Shown here piece by piece: positions 1 through 9,159 of a DNA stretch of 64,000 bases. The notes under the pieces were generated by a model. The model did not search any database. It had not been told where the DNA came from and saw only the letters and a program-made list of their open reading frames with translations. The position numbers and the translations under genes are program-made. Origin of the DNA: Crotalaria pallida (taxonomy: Eukaryota > Streptophyta > Magnoliopsida > Fabales > Fabaceae); NCBI GenBank assembly GCA_037953625.1, contig CM075651.1, positions 160,465,501 through 160,529,500 of the forward strand, in the 5' to 3' direction. Each line of letters starts with the position of its first letter. Positions within the stretch are counted from its first letter, which is position 1.

Positions 1-980
1 CAAGAATAGGGAAAGTGAGAATTCGTCTATCCGAATTAGAGTTTGGTAGAATTTACTCCAACTCTTATCCACTCATTCAGCTTCAACCTTCAGGGTTGAA
101 AAGAATGGGCGAAATTCAACTGGCTTTCAGGTGTCGTTGTTTTAGTACACTTAATCTATGTAAAGTGTACATGTTACCTATGCTCCCTAGACTACATTTT
201 ACAATCCCATTGTCTCCAACTCAGTGCGAGGCATTAAGGAAACAAACCATTGCGGTTGTCTCATCGCATATGAGCAAGACTGAACCGCCATTGAGAAGAG
301 AGGTTGTTGAATATATGTTGGATTCTCGTGAAAGAATGTGGAGCTTGCGAAGAGGAAGAGCTGATTTTGAAAGGATTAACATTTTGATGAGCGGACTGGT
401 AGCCTTATACACTCGATTTGATGAGGCACGGAAGTGGAAAGATGGTTTTTCGTTAATCACGATTTGCGTGCTTCTCTTTGGCGTTATTTTTCACCCTCCA
501 TATCTGCTTTTCACAATGTTTGGGTGGCTTATCATTAACGTAGGCCAGCAATATCAGAAGAGGCCAAGACAACTCTCTCATTTGGATTTGCAACTGTCTC
601 ATGTCTATACAGCAAGTGTAGATGAATTGGAAGAGGAGTTTGATCCAATTCCATCCAGATTCGAAGACCACATTATAAGGAATAGATATGACCGATTAAG
701 AATCACTGCAGGGAAATATATAGCACTGATGGGTCGCTTGGCCACAAGAGGAGAGAAACTGCAGTCTCTTTTGAGCTGGCAGGATCCAATAGCTACAATG
801 TTAATTTTGTTTTTGTGCCTACTATCTGGGATTGTGACTTTCATTGTTCCTTTCCGAGTTACTGTCATTGTTTTTTTCCTTTACTTGCTAAGGCATCCAA
901 TCTTTCGTTCACCTCTCCCTTCGTTTCTTGAAAATTGGGTAAGCAGGATGCCTTCAAAATTAGATAGCATGATAATATGA
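1..980 (+). CDS. MCTP-type protein (multiple C2 domains and transmembrane region), C-terminal part, 5'-partial
   Basis: The reading frame is open from the window edge (codons in phase from base 3) to TGA at 978-980, so only about the last 325 residues are present. The first ~45 residues (KVRIRLSELE, then YPLIQLQPSG and KRMGEIQLAF) are the end of the last C2 domain. PRT_C-type sequence follows, with the family signatures EPPLRREVVEYMLD, MWSLRRGRADFERI and RYDRLRITAGK. Two hydrophobic blocks (about residues 145-177 and 258-292 counted from the GTG at 15) form the membrane anchor, followed by a short tail ending KLDSMII. In plants this family (QKY, FTIP and relatives) anchors in the ER and acts at plasmodesmata or ER-plasma-membrane contacts; that role is inferred from the family. 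Which MCTP this is cannot be told from the C-terminus. No intron is seen in the visible part, as is usual for the family. Confidence 0.93.
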   Translation, partial: RIGKVRIRLSELEFGRIYSNSYPLIQLQPSGLKRMGEIQLAFRCRCFSTLNLCKVYMLPMLPRLHFTIPLSPTQCEALRKQTIAVVSSHMSKTEPPLRREVVEYMLDSRERMWSLRRGRADFERINILMSGLVALYTRFDEARKWKDGFSLITICVLLFGVIFHPPYLLFTMFGWLIINVGQQYQKRPRQLSHLDLQLSHVYTASVDELEEEFDPIPSRFEDHIIRNRYDRLRITAGKYIALMGRLATRGEKLQSLLSWQDPIATMLILFLCLLSGIVTFIVPFRVTVIVFFLYLLRHPIFRSPLPSFLENWVSRMPSKLDSMII

Positions 981-1540
981 TATGAGAGAGTGTAACTCAC
1001 TTTTTCTTTATGTACTGCAGTTAAATTCTTGAGAAGATGGAATTTGATGATTTTATTATTGCTTACTGCTATGCCATTATAATGAGTGCCTATGGACCGT
1101 GTTGCAACCTGCCATATTTTCAACAAAATAAAAACAAATGCAATTTCGTTCTTTTACGTTATAGTTCTGCCATGATGATCACAGAAAGTAAAATTTGATC
1201 TCCGTCTAATTTGATGAATCACCTGAAGTTTTGTTATGAATAAATATACCTGAAGTTATGTAATAATAACATTATTGATAGACACTATGTGTTTAATAGT
1301 TTTCCTGTTCTGAATAGCCGCTATCAACTGCATCATGATCACTTAAACAGGTGGTTATGATTGAGGTTAATTTACCAAAGAAATCAATAGCAACCTAAGG
1401 AATTTCCTATTACAATACTTGCATAGTCGACACTGTTCATGGTTAAAAACAAAATAATGCACTCATAGTGTCATGTAAATTGAATCTAAAAGACCAAATG
1501 GATCAGATTTCCTATTATTTATTTTGCCACCTCTGCAAAA
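981..1540. other. 3' flank of the MCTP gene
   Basis: AT-rich sequence holding the probable 3' UTR (AATAAA-like runs near 1125-1135) and ordinary spacer. I see no further gene or repeat here. Confidence 0.4.
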
Positions 1541-1542
1541 GT

Positions 1543-1562
1543 TCCCGGCAAACGCATTTTTT
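1543..1562 (+). repeat. Detached copy of the tRNA-Gly 3' end
   Basis: Twenty bases (TCCCGGCAAACGCATTTTTT) repeat exactly the T-stem 3' arm, the acceptor 3' strand and the T-run of the tRNA-Gly gene at 1648-1719. No tRNA body precedes the copy. It looks like the tail of a deleted tandem tRNA copy or a short templated duplication. Confidence 0.75.
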
Positions 1563-1647
1563 ATCATCAATTGGTTTTGAAAATCACAAAATAATGATGC
1601 AGATTTTATCTTATATAACCTACAATTTTAGAAATATGTCAACATCT

Positions 1648-1719
1648 GCGTTTGTAGTCCAACGGTTAGGATAATTGCCTTCCAAGCAATAGACCCGGGT
1701 TCGACTCCCGGCAAACGCA
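1648..1719 (+). tRNA. tRNA-Gly, anticodon TCC (nuclear type)
   Basis: A 72-nt cloverleaf can be folded by eye. Acceptor GCGTTTG pairs with CAAACGC, with discriminator A at 1719. The A-box region (TAGTCCAACGGTTAGGAT) forms the D arm. The anticodon stem ATTGC/GCAAT holds loop CTTCCAA, giving anticodon TCC. The T arm CGGGTTCGACTCCCG contains the B box. No intron is present and CCA is not encoded. The CAAC just 5' fits the CAA initiation motif of plant tRNA genes, and a T-run follows directly. From memory, plant tRNA-Gly(TCC) acceptor stems commonly read GCGTCTG/CAGACGC; here both strands differ together, so pairing is kept and the gene looks functional. Confidence 0.95.
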
Positions 1720-1725
1720 TTTTTT
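1720..1725 (+). terminator. Pol III terminator of tRNA-Gly
   Basis: A run of six T on the coding strand follows the tRNA 3' end almost directly, with a second T-rich stretch just after it. Confidence 0.75.
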
Positions 1726-1729
1726 CTCT

Positions 1730-1840
1730 TTTTTATAAGAAAGGTAATATAGTACTCCCTCCGGCTCGAATGATAAACAAAACTAATTAATTTTACGCTT
1801 ATTAAAGAGGATCTTTTTTTATAAGAAAGGTAATATAGTA
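1730..1840. repeat. Tandem duplication containing a truncated A-type MITE end
   Basis: A segment of about 85 bp, beginning ATAAGAAAGGTAATATAGTA and including the first ~55 bp of an A-type Stowaway MITE (from 1755), is repeated directly at about 1815-1900, where it leads into the full MITE at 1841. The first copy stops at about 1810, so this is a local duplication of the MITE's left junction and not a second insertion. Confidence 0.75.
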
Positions 1841-2123
1841 CTCCCTCCGGCTCGAATTATAAGCAAAACTAATTAATTTTACACTTATTAAGGAGGTTAG
1901 TTGATTGTATTTAATTTTCTCAAATTTATAAAAGAATATAGATATTTTTGGAAAGTTGCATTGGGAATGAAACAAAAATTAAATAAGATAACAATTTTCT
2001 AGGAATGTTTTTGGAAAGTGGCATTGGGAATGAAATAAAATTTAAGAAAGTTGATTAGTTTTGCTTATATATTAAACAAAGAGATGTATATTTTTTGTTG
2101 CTTATATTTCGAGCCAGAGGGAG
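1841..2123. mobile_element. Stowaway-type MITE, family A (283 bp)
   Basis: Ends CTCCCTCCGGCTCGAATTAT and CGAGCCAGAGGGAG are imperfect inverted repeats flanked by TA on both sides (1839-1840 and 2124-2125). No coding capacity. Confidence 0.85.
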
Positions 2124-2144
2124 TATAAGTGTATAAAATATATT

Positions 2145-2280
2145 ATCACCACCCAGGTGGATTGCCATAGTGGAAACTGGCTATAGGGACTTTAGGGTCA
2201 AATGCTCGAGTTCGAGTGAGACAACAATTTCTGGGGAGGATCACAAAAAATGTGAAGCCCAAACACCACCTGGTTTTAAA
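2145..2280 (+). mobile_element. Probable SINE (tRNA-derived)
   Basis: About 135 bp with an A-box-like TTGCCATAGTGG and a B-box-like GAGTTCGAGT some 40 bp further on, ending in an A-rich tail. Possible short target duplication AAAATATAYT at 2135-2144 and 2281-2290. The duplication is short and imperfect, so this call is tentative. Confidence 0.45.
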
Positions 2281-2369
2281 AAAATATACTTCCTCCGTTT
2301 TAGAAAGTTTGGCCTTTTAGGACTGGACACACAGATTAATAAAGTGTTAATTATTGTAGGTATTGTGTA

Positions 2370-2664
2370 CTCCCTCCGGTCCTATATATAGGACATACTT
2401 AACCATATTCCTCGGACCAAGAAAAGTAGTTAGTTTTATGAATTTTATGAGAATATATTGTAACATTACAATTTTACCCTCTCAACTTTTCTTGAAAAAC
2501 TCACATTCATTAATGAACAACAAAAAACACATAAATAGTCAAAGCATTTAATAAGAGCAAAAAAGAGAAAAAGCAATAAATGATGCATAGAAAATACAAA
2601 ATGTCTTATATATAGGACCAAAGATTGCTTCTAGAATATGTCTTATATATAGGACCGGAGGGAG
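2370..2664. mobile_element. Stowaway-type MITE, family B (295 bp), nested in C
   Basis: Ends CTCCCTCCGGTCCTATATAT and ATATATAGGACCGGAGGGAG, flanked by TA (2368-2369, 2665-2666). It sits inside the C element at 2289-3231. Confidence 0.88.
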
Positions 2665-2714
2665 TATAATATGTCCAAAATACCCCAATTTAATCTTTAT
2701 TGAAAATTGTAATA

Positions 2715-3009
2715 CTCCCTCCGGTCCTATATATAGGACATAGTTAACCATATTCCTCGGACCAAGAAAAGTAGTTAGTTTTATGAATTCTATGAGAATA
2801 TATTGTAACATTACAATTTTACCCTCTCAACTTTTCTTGAAAAATTCACATTCATTAATGAACAACAAAAAACACATAAATAGTCAAAGCATTTAATAAG
2901 GGCAAAAAAGAGAAAAAGCAATAAATGATGCATAGAAAATATAAAATGTCTTATATATAGGACCAAAGATTGCTTCTAGAATATGTCCTATATATAGGAC
3001 CGGAGGGAG
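2715..3009. mobile_element. Stowaway-type MITE, family B (295 bp), second nested copy
   Basis: Same ends, same orientation and same length as the copy at 2370-2664, with only a few differences by eye. TA flanks at 2713-2714 and 3010-3011. Confidence 0.88.
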
Positions 3010-3245
3010 TAGTATTTAATTTTTATTAGTAAGTGTGTCCATTAATTAATGTATAGTGGTTTAGAGATGAGAGAGATGATAAAAGTAGAATTAATGAGAA
3101 GTAAGATAAATGATTGAATAAAATGTTAAAATTAGAAGAAAAAAATGTTTGTGTATTGAAAATATAAATGACCAAACTTTGTGAAAAAAAAAGAAAGAAA
3201 CCTAAAAGGCCAAACTTTCTGAAACGGAGGATATATATATATATA

Positions 3246-3528
3246 CTTCTTCCAGCTTGAAATATAGGCAACAAAAAACATACCTCTTTTGGTTTAAAAT
3301 ATAAGCAAAACTAACCAACTTTCTTAAATTTTATTTCATTCTCAATGTCACTTTCCAAAAACATCCCTAGAAAATTGTTATCTTATTTAATTTTTGTTTC
3401 ATTCACAATGCAACTTTTCTAAAATACCTCTATTCTTTTATAAATTTGAGGAAATTAAATACAATCAACTAACCTTTTTAATAAGCGTAAAATTAATTGG
3501 TTTTGCTTATAATTCGAACCGGAGAGAG
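3246..3528. mobile_element. Stowaway-type MITE, family A, reverse orientation (283 bp)
   Basis: Begins CTTCTTCCAGCTTGAAATAT and ends AATTCGAACCGGAGAGAG. TA flanks at 3244-3245 and 3529-3530. The interior is the reverse complement of the copy at 1841-2123. Confidence 0.82.
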
Positions 3529-3529
3529 T

Positions 3530-3966
3530 AACAACATACTACCAAAAGTGAAATAAGACGTAAGATTTCCGACAATTTTAGAGAGAGCATATTTCATACA
3601 TTAATTATCTCATACCTTAGTTGAACCAAGAATTATAAGATGCCCCCTTCTCATTCTTACATGTTCCTCAAATATTCGAATATGCTATAAAAAAATGAAA
3701 TTATCTTCAGCTAAAATTTCTCTTTCTTTTTTTTCTTTTATAATTAAAGCAGTATTATTACTTCTATTTGTATTGGAGATTGCTGCGGAGCATTTTTAAT
3801 TTTTCATCGTTTATCTAACTGGTAAAAAAAAATAGTACTCCCATGATACCGATCTTTTGGGATCCCAACCTAGCTTTTTCAAGTGCAAGTTAGCTACCCT
3901 ATTTTAAAGGGACTTTGGACTTAGTACCAGTACATAGTAAACCGTAGCTACCCATCTACTGTACTA
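3530..3966. other. Spacer without recognised features
   Basis: AT-rich non-coding sequence between two A-type MITEs. I see nothing in it. Confidence 0.3.
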
Positions 3967-4249
3967 CTCCCTTATGCTCGAATTATAAGTAAAATCAATT
4001 AATTTTACGCTTATTAAGGAGGTTAGTTGATTGTATTTAATTTCCTCAAATTTATAAAAGAATAGAGGTATTTTAGGAAAGTTGCATTGGGAATGAAACA
4101 AAAATTAAATAAGATAACAATTTTCTAGGGATGTTTTTGGAAAGTGACATTGTGAATAAAATAAATTTTAAGAAAGTTGGTTAGTTTTGCTTATATTTTA
4201 AATCAAGAGAGGTGTGTTTTTTGTTGCTTATATTTCGTGCCGGAGGGAG
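3967..4249. mobile_element. Stowaway-type MITE, family A (283 bp)
   Basis: Begins CTCCCTTATGCTCGAATTAT and ends TATTTCGTGCCGGAGGGAG, with TA on each side. It has the same length as three other A copies in the window. Confidence 0.84.
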
Positions 4250-4588
4250 TACTCTTTTGGGAGTATTTATTTATTTATTTATTTCTCCATGTAAACCTTT
4301 GCATGCATTATTATTACATTGATACTATTATTGATGAAAAATGATATGTTGGGATATAAAATCAATCAGAAAAGCACCTTATCCCATAAGAAAAATATGT
4401 GTCTTAAATCTTAATGTGTTGTTTAACTTTTATTTCAGAGAGAAAAAAAATGTATATTAAGAAAAAAATAATTAATTTAATTATTGTATTTTAAAAAAAA
4501 TTATTTCATCCTTCTCGGAATATAAGCATTTAGAATAGATTTTTACGTGAATTATTAAAAAAGTTAGTTAATGTTGGAAGAGATTTAT

Positions 4589-4751
4589 GGGAGTGCACTG
4601 ATGGTGTAAAATTTTTTATATCATCTGTTCATCATCCACCATTCATTTGTATTACTTTTATTTAGAAGTCAATAATTATAAACACATAAACACATGAATG
4701 GTAAATGATACACTGATTGTGTAAAAAAAACTTTTATACCATCTGTGTACT
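4589..4751. mobile_element. Palindromic MITE with TGCACTGATGGTGTAAAA-type ends
   Basis: The left arm (GTGCACTGATGGTGTAAAAT, then CATCTGTTCATCATCCACCA) is repeated inverted in the right arm ending ATACCATCTGTGTAC, giving a foldback of about 160 bp. ATTTAT on both sides (4583-4588, 4752-4757) may be the target duplication. A related copy lies at 37890-38022. It is inserted in remnants of an E-type MITE that starts near 4500. Confidence 0.55.
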
Positions 4752-4893
4752 ATTTATTTTATCATATTGGAAATGAAAATATTTGGTGCATGATTTTCAA
4801 AATTATCCATATAGAAACTCTAAAAAGTAACTAAATATGAGTGTTTATAAAAAAAAAAATAAATGTCAATAAAAATTGAAATATAAACTTATA

Positions 4894-5188
4894 CTCCTTT
4901 TTGTCCTTATTATAGGGCATACTTAACCGAATTACACGTATCAAGAAAAGTGGTTGGTTTTATGAATTCTATGAGAATATATTGTAACATTACAATTTTA
5001 CCCCCTTAACTTTTCTTGAAAAATTCGCATTCATTAATGAACAACAAAAAACACATAGATAGTCAAAGCATTTAATAAGGGCAAAAAAGAGAAAAATCAA
5101 TAAATGATGCATAGAAAATATAAAGTGATTTATAAATAGGACAAAAAAAACTTTCTAGAATGTGACCTATATATAAGACCGGAGGGAG
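4894..5188. mobile_element. Stowaway-type MITE, family B (295 bp)
   Basis: Left end CTCCTTTTTGTCCTTATTAT, right end TATAAGACCGGAGGGAG, TA flanks. The interior matches the other B copies. Confidence 0.84.
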
Positions 5189-5199
5189 TATATATTTAA

Positions 5200-5363
5200 G
5201 GGTTTTCTTAACCTCAGCCCTTAGGGCTGAGGATAAGAGCCTAAAAGTGGATGTATTTCATTGGGAAGTGTTGTATTGGTGAAATAAAAAGACTTTGTAT
5301 TTATTTTTCAATGAAATACATCCACTTTTAAGCTCTTATCAAGGGCTGAGGTTAAGAAAACCC
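5200..5363. mobile_element. MULE-type MITE (164 bp) with 9-bp TSD
   Basis: A near-palindromic element. Its left arm starts GGGTTTTCTTAACCTCAGCC, followed by a GTGGATGTATTTCATTG block; the right arm is the inverse, ending GGTTAAGAAAACCC. It is flanked by an exact 9-bp duplication TATATTTAA (5191-5199 and 5364-5372). A 9-bp duplication points to Mutator-like mobilisation. It inserted 2 bp beyond the end of the B-type MITE at 4894-5188. Confidence 0.85.
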
Positions 5364-5454
5364 TATATTTAAAGGGAAAAAAATCCAACATACGTATATT
5401 CGAAGATAGATGGAATTCCATTAGATAAATAAAAATGGAAAGAGTATAGTACTC

Positions 5455-5547
5455 TGGTACACCCTCTTGTAAGCAAAATCAACTACTTTTATATGCATTA
5501 AGAAGGTTCGTTGATTATATTTAATTTTCTCAAGTTTATAAAAAACT
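5455..5547. mobile_element. Truncated A-type Stowaway MITE
   Basis: Only the first ~93 bp of an A-type element can be matched (GTAAGCAAAATCAACTA onward). The match stops where the hairpin-bearing sequence at 5548 begins. Confidence 0.5.
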
Positions 5548-5590
5548 AGTTTTTAACCCGTGCATTGCACGGGTTGTAATAAATATTTTT
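5548..5590. other. Perfect hairpin AACCCGTGCA/TGCACGGGTT after CTAGTTTTT
   Basis: Bases 5555-5575 form two 10-base arms around a single central T. Similar CTAGTTTTTAACCCGTGC-plus-hairpin sequences recur in plant genomes at the ends of repeats, some of them Helitron-like, but I cannot find the partner end. It is recorded as a candidate repeat terminus only. Confidence 0.4.
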
Positions 5591-5758
5591 CATTATATTA
5601 TTATTTAATAATAGTATTTTTGTAATACTGTGATTAATTCAATACACGATATATAACAATCATTGTATTTGTTATTTAAAATCAAATAATTCAAAAAATT
5701 AAATACATTCAATTTAACATTAAAAAAATATATAATTAAATTCATGATAGTCTAGGTA

Positions 5759-5950
5759 GACTTTATAGAAAAAGAAGTAATTGATATCATCAATAACTTT
5801 GAATTTAGAATTTTGCAAGAATTGATATATATATATATATATATTAATTTGACTTTATAGAAAAAGAAGTAATTGATATTATCAATAACTTTGAATTTAG
5901 AATTTTGCAAGAATTGAAATATATATATATATATATATATATATTAATTT
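5759..5950. repeat. Tandem duplication, 92-100 bp unit with (TA)n tail
   Basis: Unit 1 (5759-5850) and unit 2 (5851-5950) both begin GACTTTATAGAAAAAGAAGT and end in a TA run plus TTAATTT. They differ mainly in TA-run length and a few substitutions, so the duplication is recent. Confidence 0.85.
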
Positions 5951-6949
5951 TAATAATATTCCAGGTTTTTTTTAAGATAAAAAAAAATTCAATCAAAAAG
6001 TGACGAAATATAATACTCCTCACGAAAAGAGTACAAAATGCAAAACTCTAACAGGAAAAAAAAAATAGAACAGAACCCCAAGTATAAGATAGGGGATGCA
6101 CATGAAACAATTCTGTGTCTACATGAATTTTACATGTAAGATAACACTTACCCAACAAACCAGCCAACCCCCACATAAACTGTACCAATAGTGCTAAAGT
6201 ATTTTTCAGCTAAACTGCAAAACTAAGACTCCCCAAATCTAAAGGCAATAAGATAGCATGGTTTGAATTGCATTTATTTGTCATTCAAATATGGACATAC
6301 ATCGCATATTAGTATTTCCTTTTAACCATATAATTTTTATCTTCTCCACCATATCCTATGTTATTATTGAATAATATCGAATAATTTAACGAACTTTTCT
6401 AGTAATCTGAGAAAGTAAATATTGAATAATTATTGCTCAAAGTTAAAATGTTATACTAATTAAATTAAACAATATAGTTACAAATTAACAGGTAATAATT
6501 TATAAGCGAACTAATATAGATGTTACATAATTGATATAAACAAATTAATATAAAACAATAATATAAGCAATGCAGTACATATAAATGATAATAGTTATTG
6601 AAAACTATACTGCACGTTTTGGAAACTTCATGTCAATACATGTGTGTTTATATCATGATATAGCAACATACAATTGATCATGAGTTAAAACCGGATTTGC
6701 TAGATATAGTATAACATTGGTTAAAGAAATTGTCCTTGGCTGTTATTAACAGTTATAGCATAACATAAGTCATTGGAAATTGCCTTATCTGCTGTTTACT
6801 TCGTGATGATGAGACCATGACCGTAGAGGAATGAAGACTTTTTCACCCAATTTTGTCCAAATCATTGTCGTCTTGCACTTTTGTTTTTTCCTAACCAAAT
6901 TCCCAAAAAACGCAGGAAAGCCTTACAAACAGAAACATATATAATATAG
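5951..6949. other. Unassigned AT-rich sequence left of the LINE remnant
   Basis: No convincing coding frame and no element ends. In minus orientation it lies 3' of the LINE remnant and could be its 3' region, but no poly(A)-like tail (poly-T here) is seen. Confidence 0.25.
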
Positions 6950-8430
6950 AACGAATGATTGTATTTGAAGCCAGAGCATCATTTCTTCGCACACCCTCTT
7001 CGTTACTCACAAGATAATTGAGATGAATCTTCTTGAGCATCATTACACAGCTCATATTCCACATGCACCAATACTCTTCTCTTCCTCATATTAATTTTAG
7101 TAGAAATTCTATCCCAAAGTAATTACTACATAAATGGTTGAACTTTTACATACACCTCGATTTTCCAGTTTTTCTTCAATGTAATTAACAGACCAAATAT
7201 CACTTCCAAATCAGAGAACATTTGAGCCATCAATTATAAGCAGTTTTGACTGAAAAATGCCACCATTTCTAAGACTCCAACATAAGTCAGATTATTTAAT
7301 TCTCACTTTGAGCAAGCTCCTAATCAAATGGTCCCCTCTGCCATATGAAGTTCTGTCTACTTTCAAGATTTGCCATGTAAATACTTCTTTTTTATAAATA
7401 AGTCTTTAGCATTTGAAATAAAAACAGAGTTAGAAACATATCCTTAATGTCTGGCCACCAAATCAAGAGTCTTCCCAAAAATTTAAGGAATTTTCACTGC
7501 TTAAGATTCTAGAATGACTTTTATCAAACCATTCTCCCCAAACTCTAACCCCACCCTTAAATTACACATATCCTTCCACCACTGCCACCCTACTCTCCTA
7601 CTAGCCAAGTTTTCTAATTTGAAAGGGTCAATCTCCCAAATTTACTATACAACACTTTTCCCCAAAGCTCCCTCCCTACAATCAGACGTCACCTCCACTT
7701 ACTTAAACGAGTCTGTTAAATACTAATAGATCTTTTGTTCCTAAGTCTTTCTCCTTACTTTGACATACTAAATCCCATCTAGTATTTGTTGATGTCCTCA
7801 CACTCATCCCACAAAAAAATTCTTTGAATTTTAACTAAAATATCATGCAGGGAGAGAGAAAAAAGACAAGAAATATATGGGCAAATGTGATATATAGAAC
7901 AGAGTTTATTAGAACAGGTTCTTACCTTTATAAAAAGACAACCTGTTTTGAAAGTTTAGCCGTTGCAATTAGAGGAATTCCAAGGTAAGAGAAAGGAAAA
8001 TGACCAATTTTGCAGTGCAGTGATGCCTCCAATATACGCTCCAGACAACGTTAACACCATAATATAATAATATAATGCTACTTGTTATAGAAATTTATTT
8101 TTAAATCAGATGCTAATTCAAATCCACGAAGTATAGCGTTAACCAACCAGAAATTTTCTCGAATAACCTCGGGAGGATAATGGTGTTATCTGCATACCGG
8201 ATGATGGAGACCGGAACTCCGCCCCTACCAACAACATGTAAATTTTTTTTTCACAACAACATTCTAAAAGGTATTGAGATGGAAATTTATTTTTAAATCA
8301 GATGCTAATTCAAACCCATAGCGTTAACCAACCATAAATTTTCTCGAATAACCTCTAGAGGAGGTGTCATCTGCATACTGGAGACTGAAACTCCGCCCCT
8401 ACCAACAGCATGTAAAACGTTTTTTTTTTG
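6950..8430 (-). mobile_element. Decayed LINE (non-LTR retrotransposon), ORF2 remnants
   Basis: Read on the minus strand, bases 8363-8383 encode LQYADDT, the LINE reverse transcriptase core. Next comes an ENLWLVN-like stretch, then GFELASDLK (8292-8317, with frame breaks), which matches the usual spacing of plant LINE ORF2. Further downstream, about 7440-7700 reads in broken frames LWGKVLYSKFG, then KFLKFWED-like and WWPDIKDM-like pieces. About 7016-7060 reads CNDAQEDSSQLSC, like the Cys-rich zf-RVT end. Order and spacing (about 1.3 kb from YADD to zf-RVT) fit a LINE ORF2 C-terminal half. There are many stops and frameshifts, and it is not functional. The RT-core segment is present twice (8091-8247 and 8281-8424). 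Confidence 0.7.
8091..8424 (-). repeat. Tandem duplication of the LINE reverse transcriptase core
   Basis: Units at 8091-8247 and 8281-8424 share long runs (AAATTTATTTTTAAATCAGA at their left, ACTCCGCCCCTACCAACA at their right). The left unit encodes the variant core RYADNTIIL; the right unit keeps LQYADDT. Each has its own small deletions. Confidence 0.75.
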
Positions 8431-8523
8431 CACAAAGTGTGGCATAATTTAAAAGGTACTGAGTTAGTAACTTATTTGCACTTATTTGCACTGATACATA
8501 ATTTATTTTCTATTTTGAGGAGG

Positions 8524-9155
8524 CATGCCTCATTGCCTTTTATTTTTTCAACTTTTGCTCTGAGGGATATATTATGTAAGAAGCTCTCTGCATCCAGTAT
8601 TTGGTCTCACAAATATAACAATAGGTTTGATAGTTTGATTAGCACTAAGATAACGATATACTTTGTTAATAGGAATTTGGAAGTTTGGAAAATAACAAAT
8701 ATAATTCATTAGTTCCGATACCTTGCTGTTGTTGGAATAGCATTGAAACATTTTGCTGCGGTTGAAATAATGTATTTTTACTCAGGACGCAGTGCTTAAA
8801 CTGTGCATAAAACAATATAACGATATTGCTTCACCTGGAACAGTATACTGGTTATACTGGTATGGAACAGTACACTGCTATGGAACAATGTACTGGTACA
8901 GAACAGTGTACTGGTACCAAATGTTGTATGGAACAGTACACTGCTATACAATGTACTGGTATAGAACAGTGCATTGGTACCAAATGTTGCTATCATTATA
9001 TTTTATTTTTATTAAGTAATTTAAAAAAATCCTTAGGACACGTGGCATGCCTTATCAATCACTATTTTCTTAACTTTTATTCTGAGAGCTCCATTTCGTG
9101 AGGAGCTCTCAGATGACAGTATTTGGTCTCGTGAATATAATATAGAGTTTGATAG
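8524..9155. repeat. Diverged direct repeat flanking the minisatellite
   Basis: About 8524-8632 and 9047-9155 are diverged copies. Both run GGCATGCCT, then an ACTTTT-rich part, GAGCTCTC-like, CAGTATTTGGTCTC, and AATATAA before GTTTGATAG. The stretch between them contains the tandem repeat at 8835-8990. This could be one old duplication, or two copies of an unknown element. Confidence 0.55.
8835..8990 (+). repeat. Minisatellite of TACTGGTAYGGAACAG-like units
   Basis: Irregular tandem copies of a unit of about 15-20 bp built from GGAACAGTAC, ACTGCTATGGAACA and TACTGGTACC. A larger unit (GGAACAGTACACTGCTAT to ACCAAATGTTG) is itself duplicated. Both strands are open over this stretch, but the resulting peptides are simple repeats, not a gene. 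Confidence 0.8.
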
Positions 9156-9159
9156 AAGT

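Larger units (their letters stand above)
2289..3231. mobile_element. Stowaway-type MITE, family C, split by two B-type insertions
   Basis: The left end CTTCCTCCGTTTTAGAAAGT and right end CAAACTTTCTGAAACGGAGG are inverted repeats next to TA. Removing the two inserted B elements leaves a roughly 350-bp element matching the uninterrupted C copy at 40630-40979 in order and content. Confidence 0.8.

Noticed and set aside
1543..1719. tRNA 3'-end repeat as attachment sites of an integrated element (att-like)
   Set aside because: Only 85 bp of AT-rich sequence lies between the copies, with no integrase, and plant nuclear elements do not integrate this way.
2363..2811. Overlapping ORFs of 62-87 codons in the 2.3-2.8 kb region
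   Set aside because: They lie within non-coding MITEs and repeat with them at other loci.
8792..9101. Tyr/Trp- and Gly/Thr-rich ORFs across 8.8-9.1 kb; also considered as a CRISPR-like array
   Set aside because: The frames are translations of the minisatellite. Units are adjacent with no unique spacers, and this is a plant nuclear genome.
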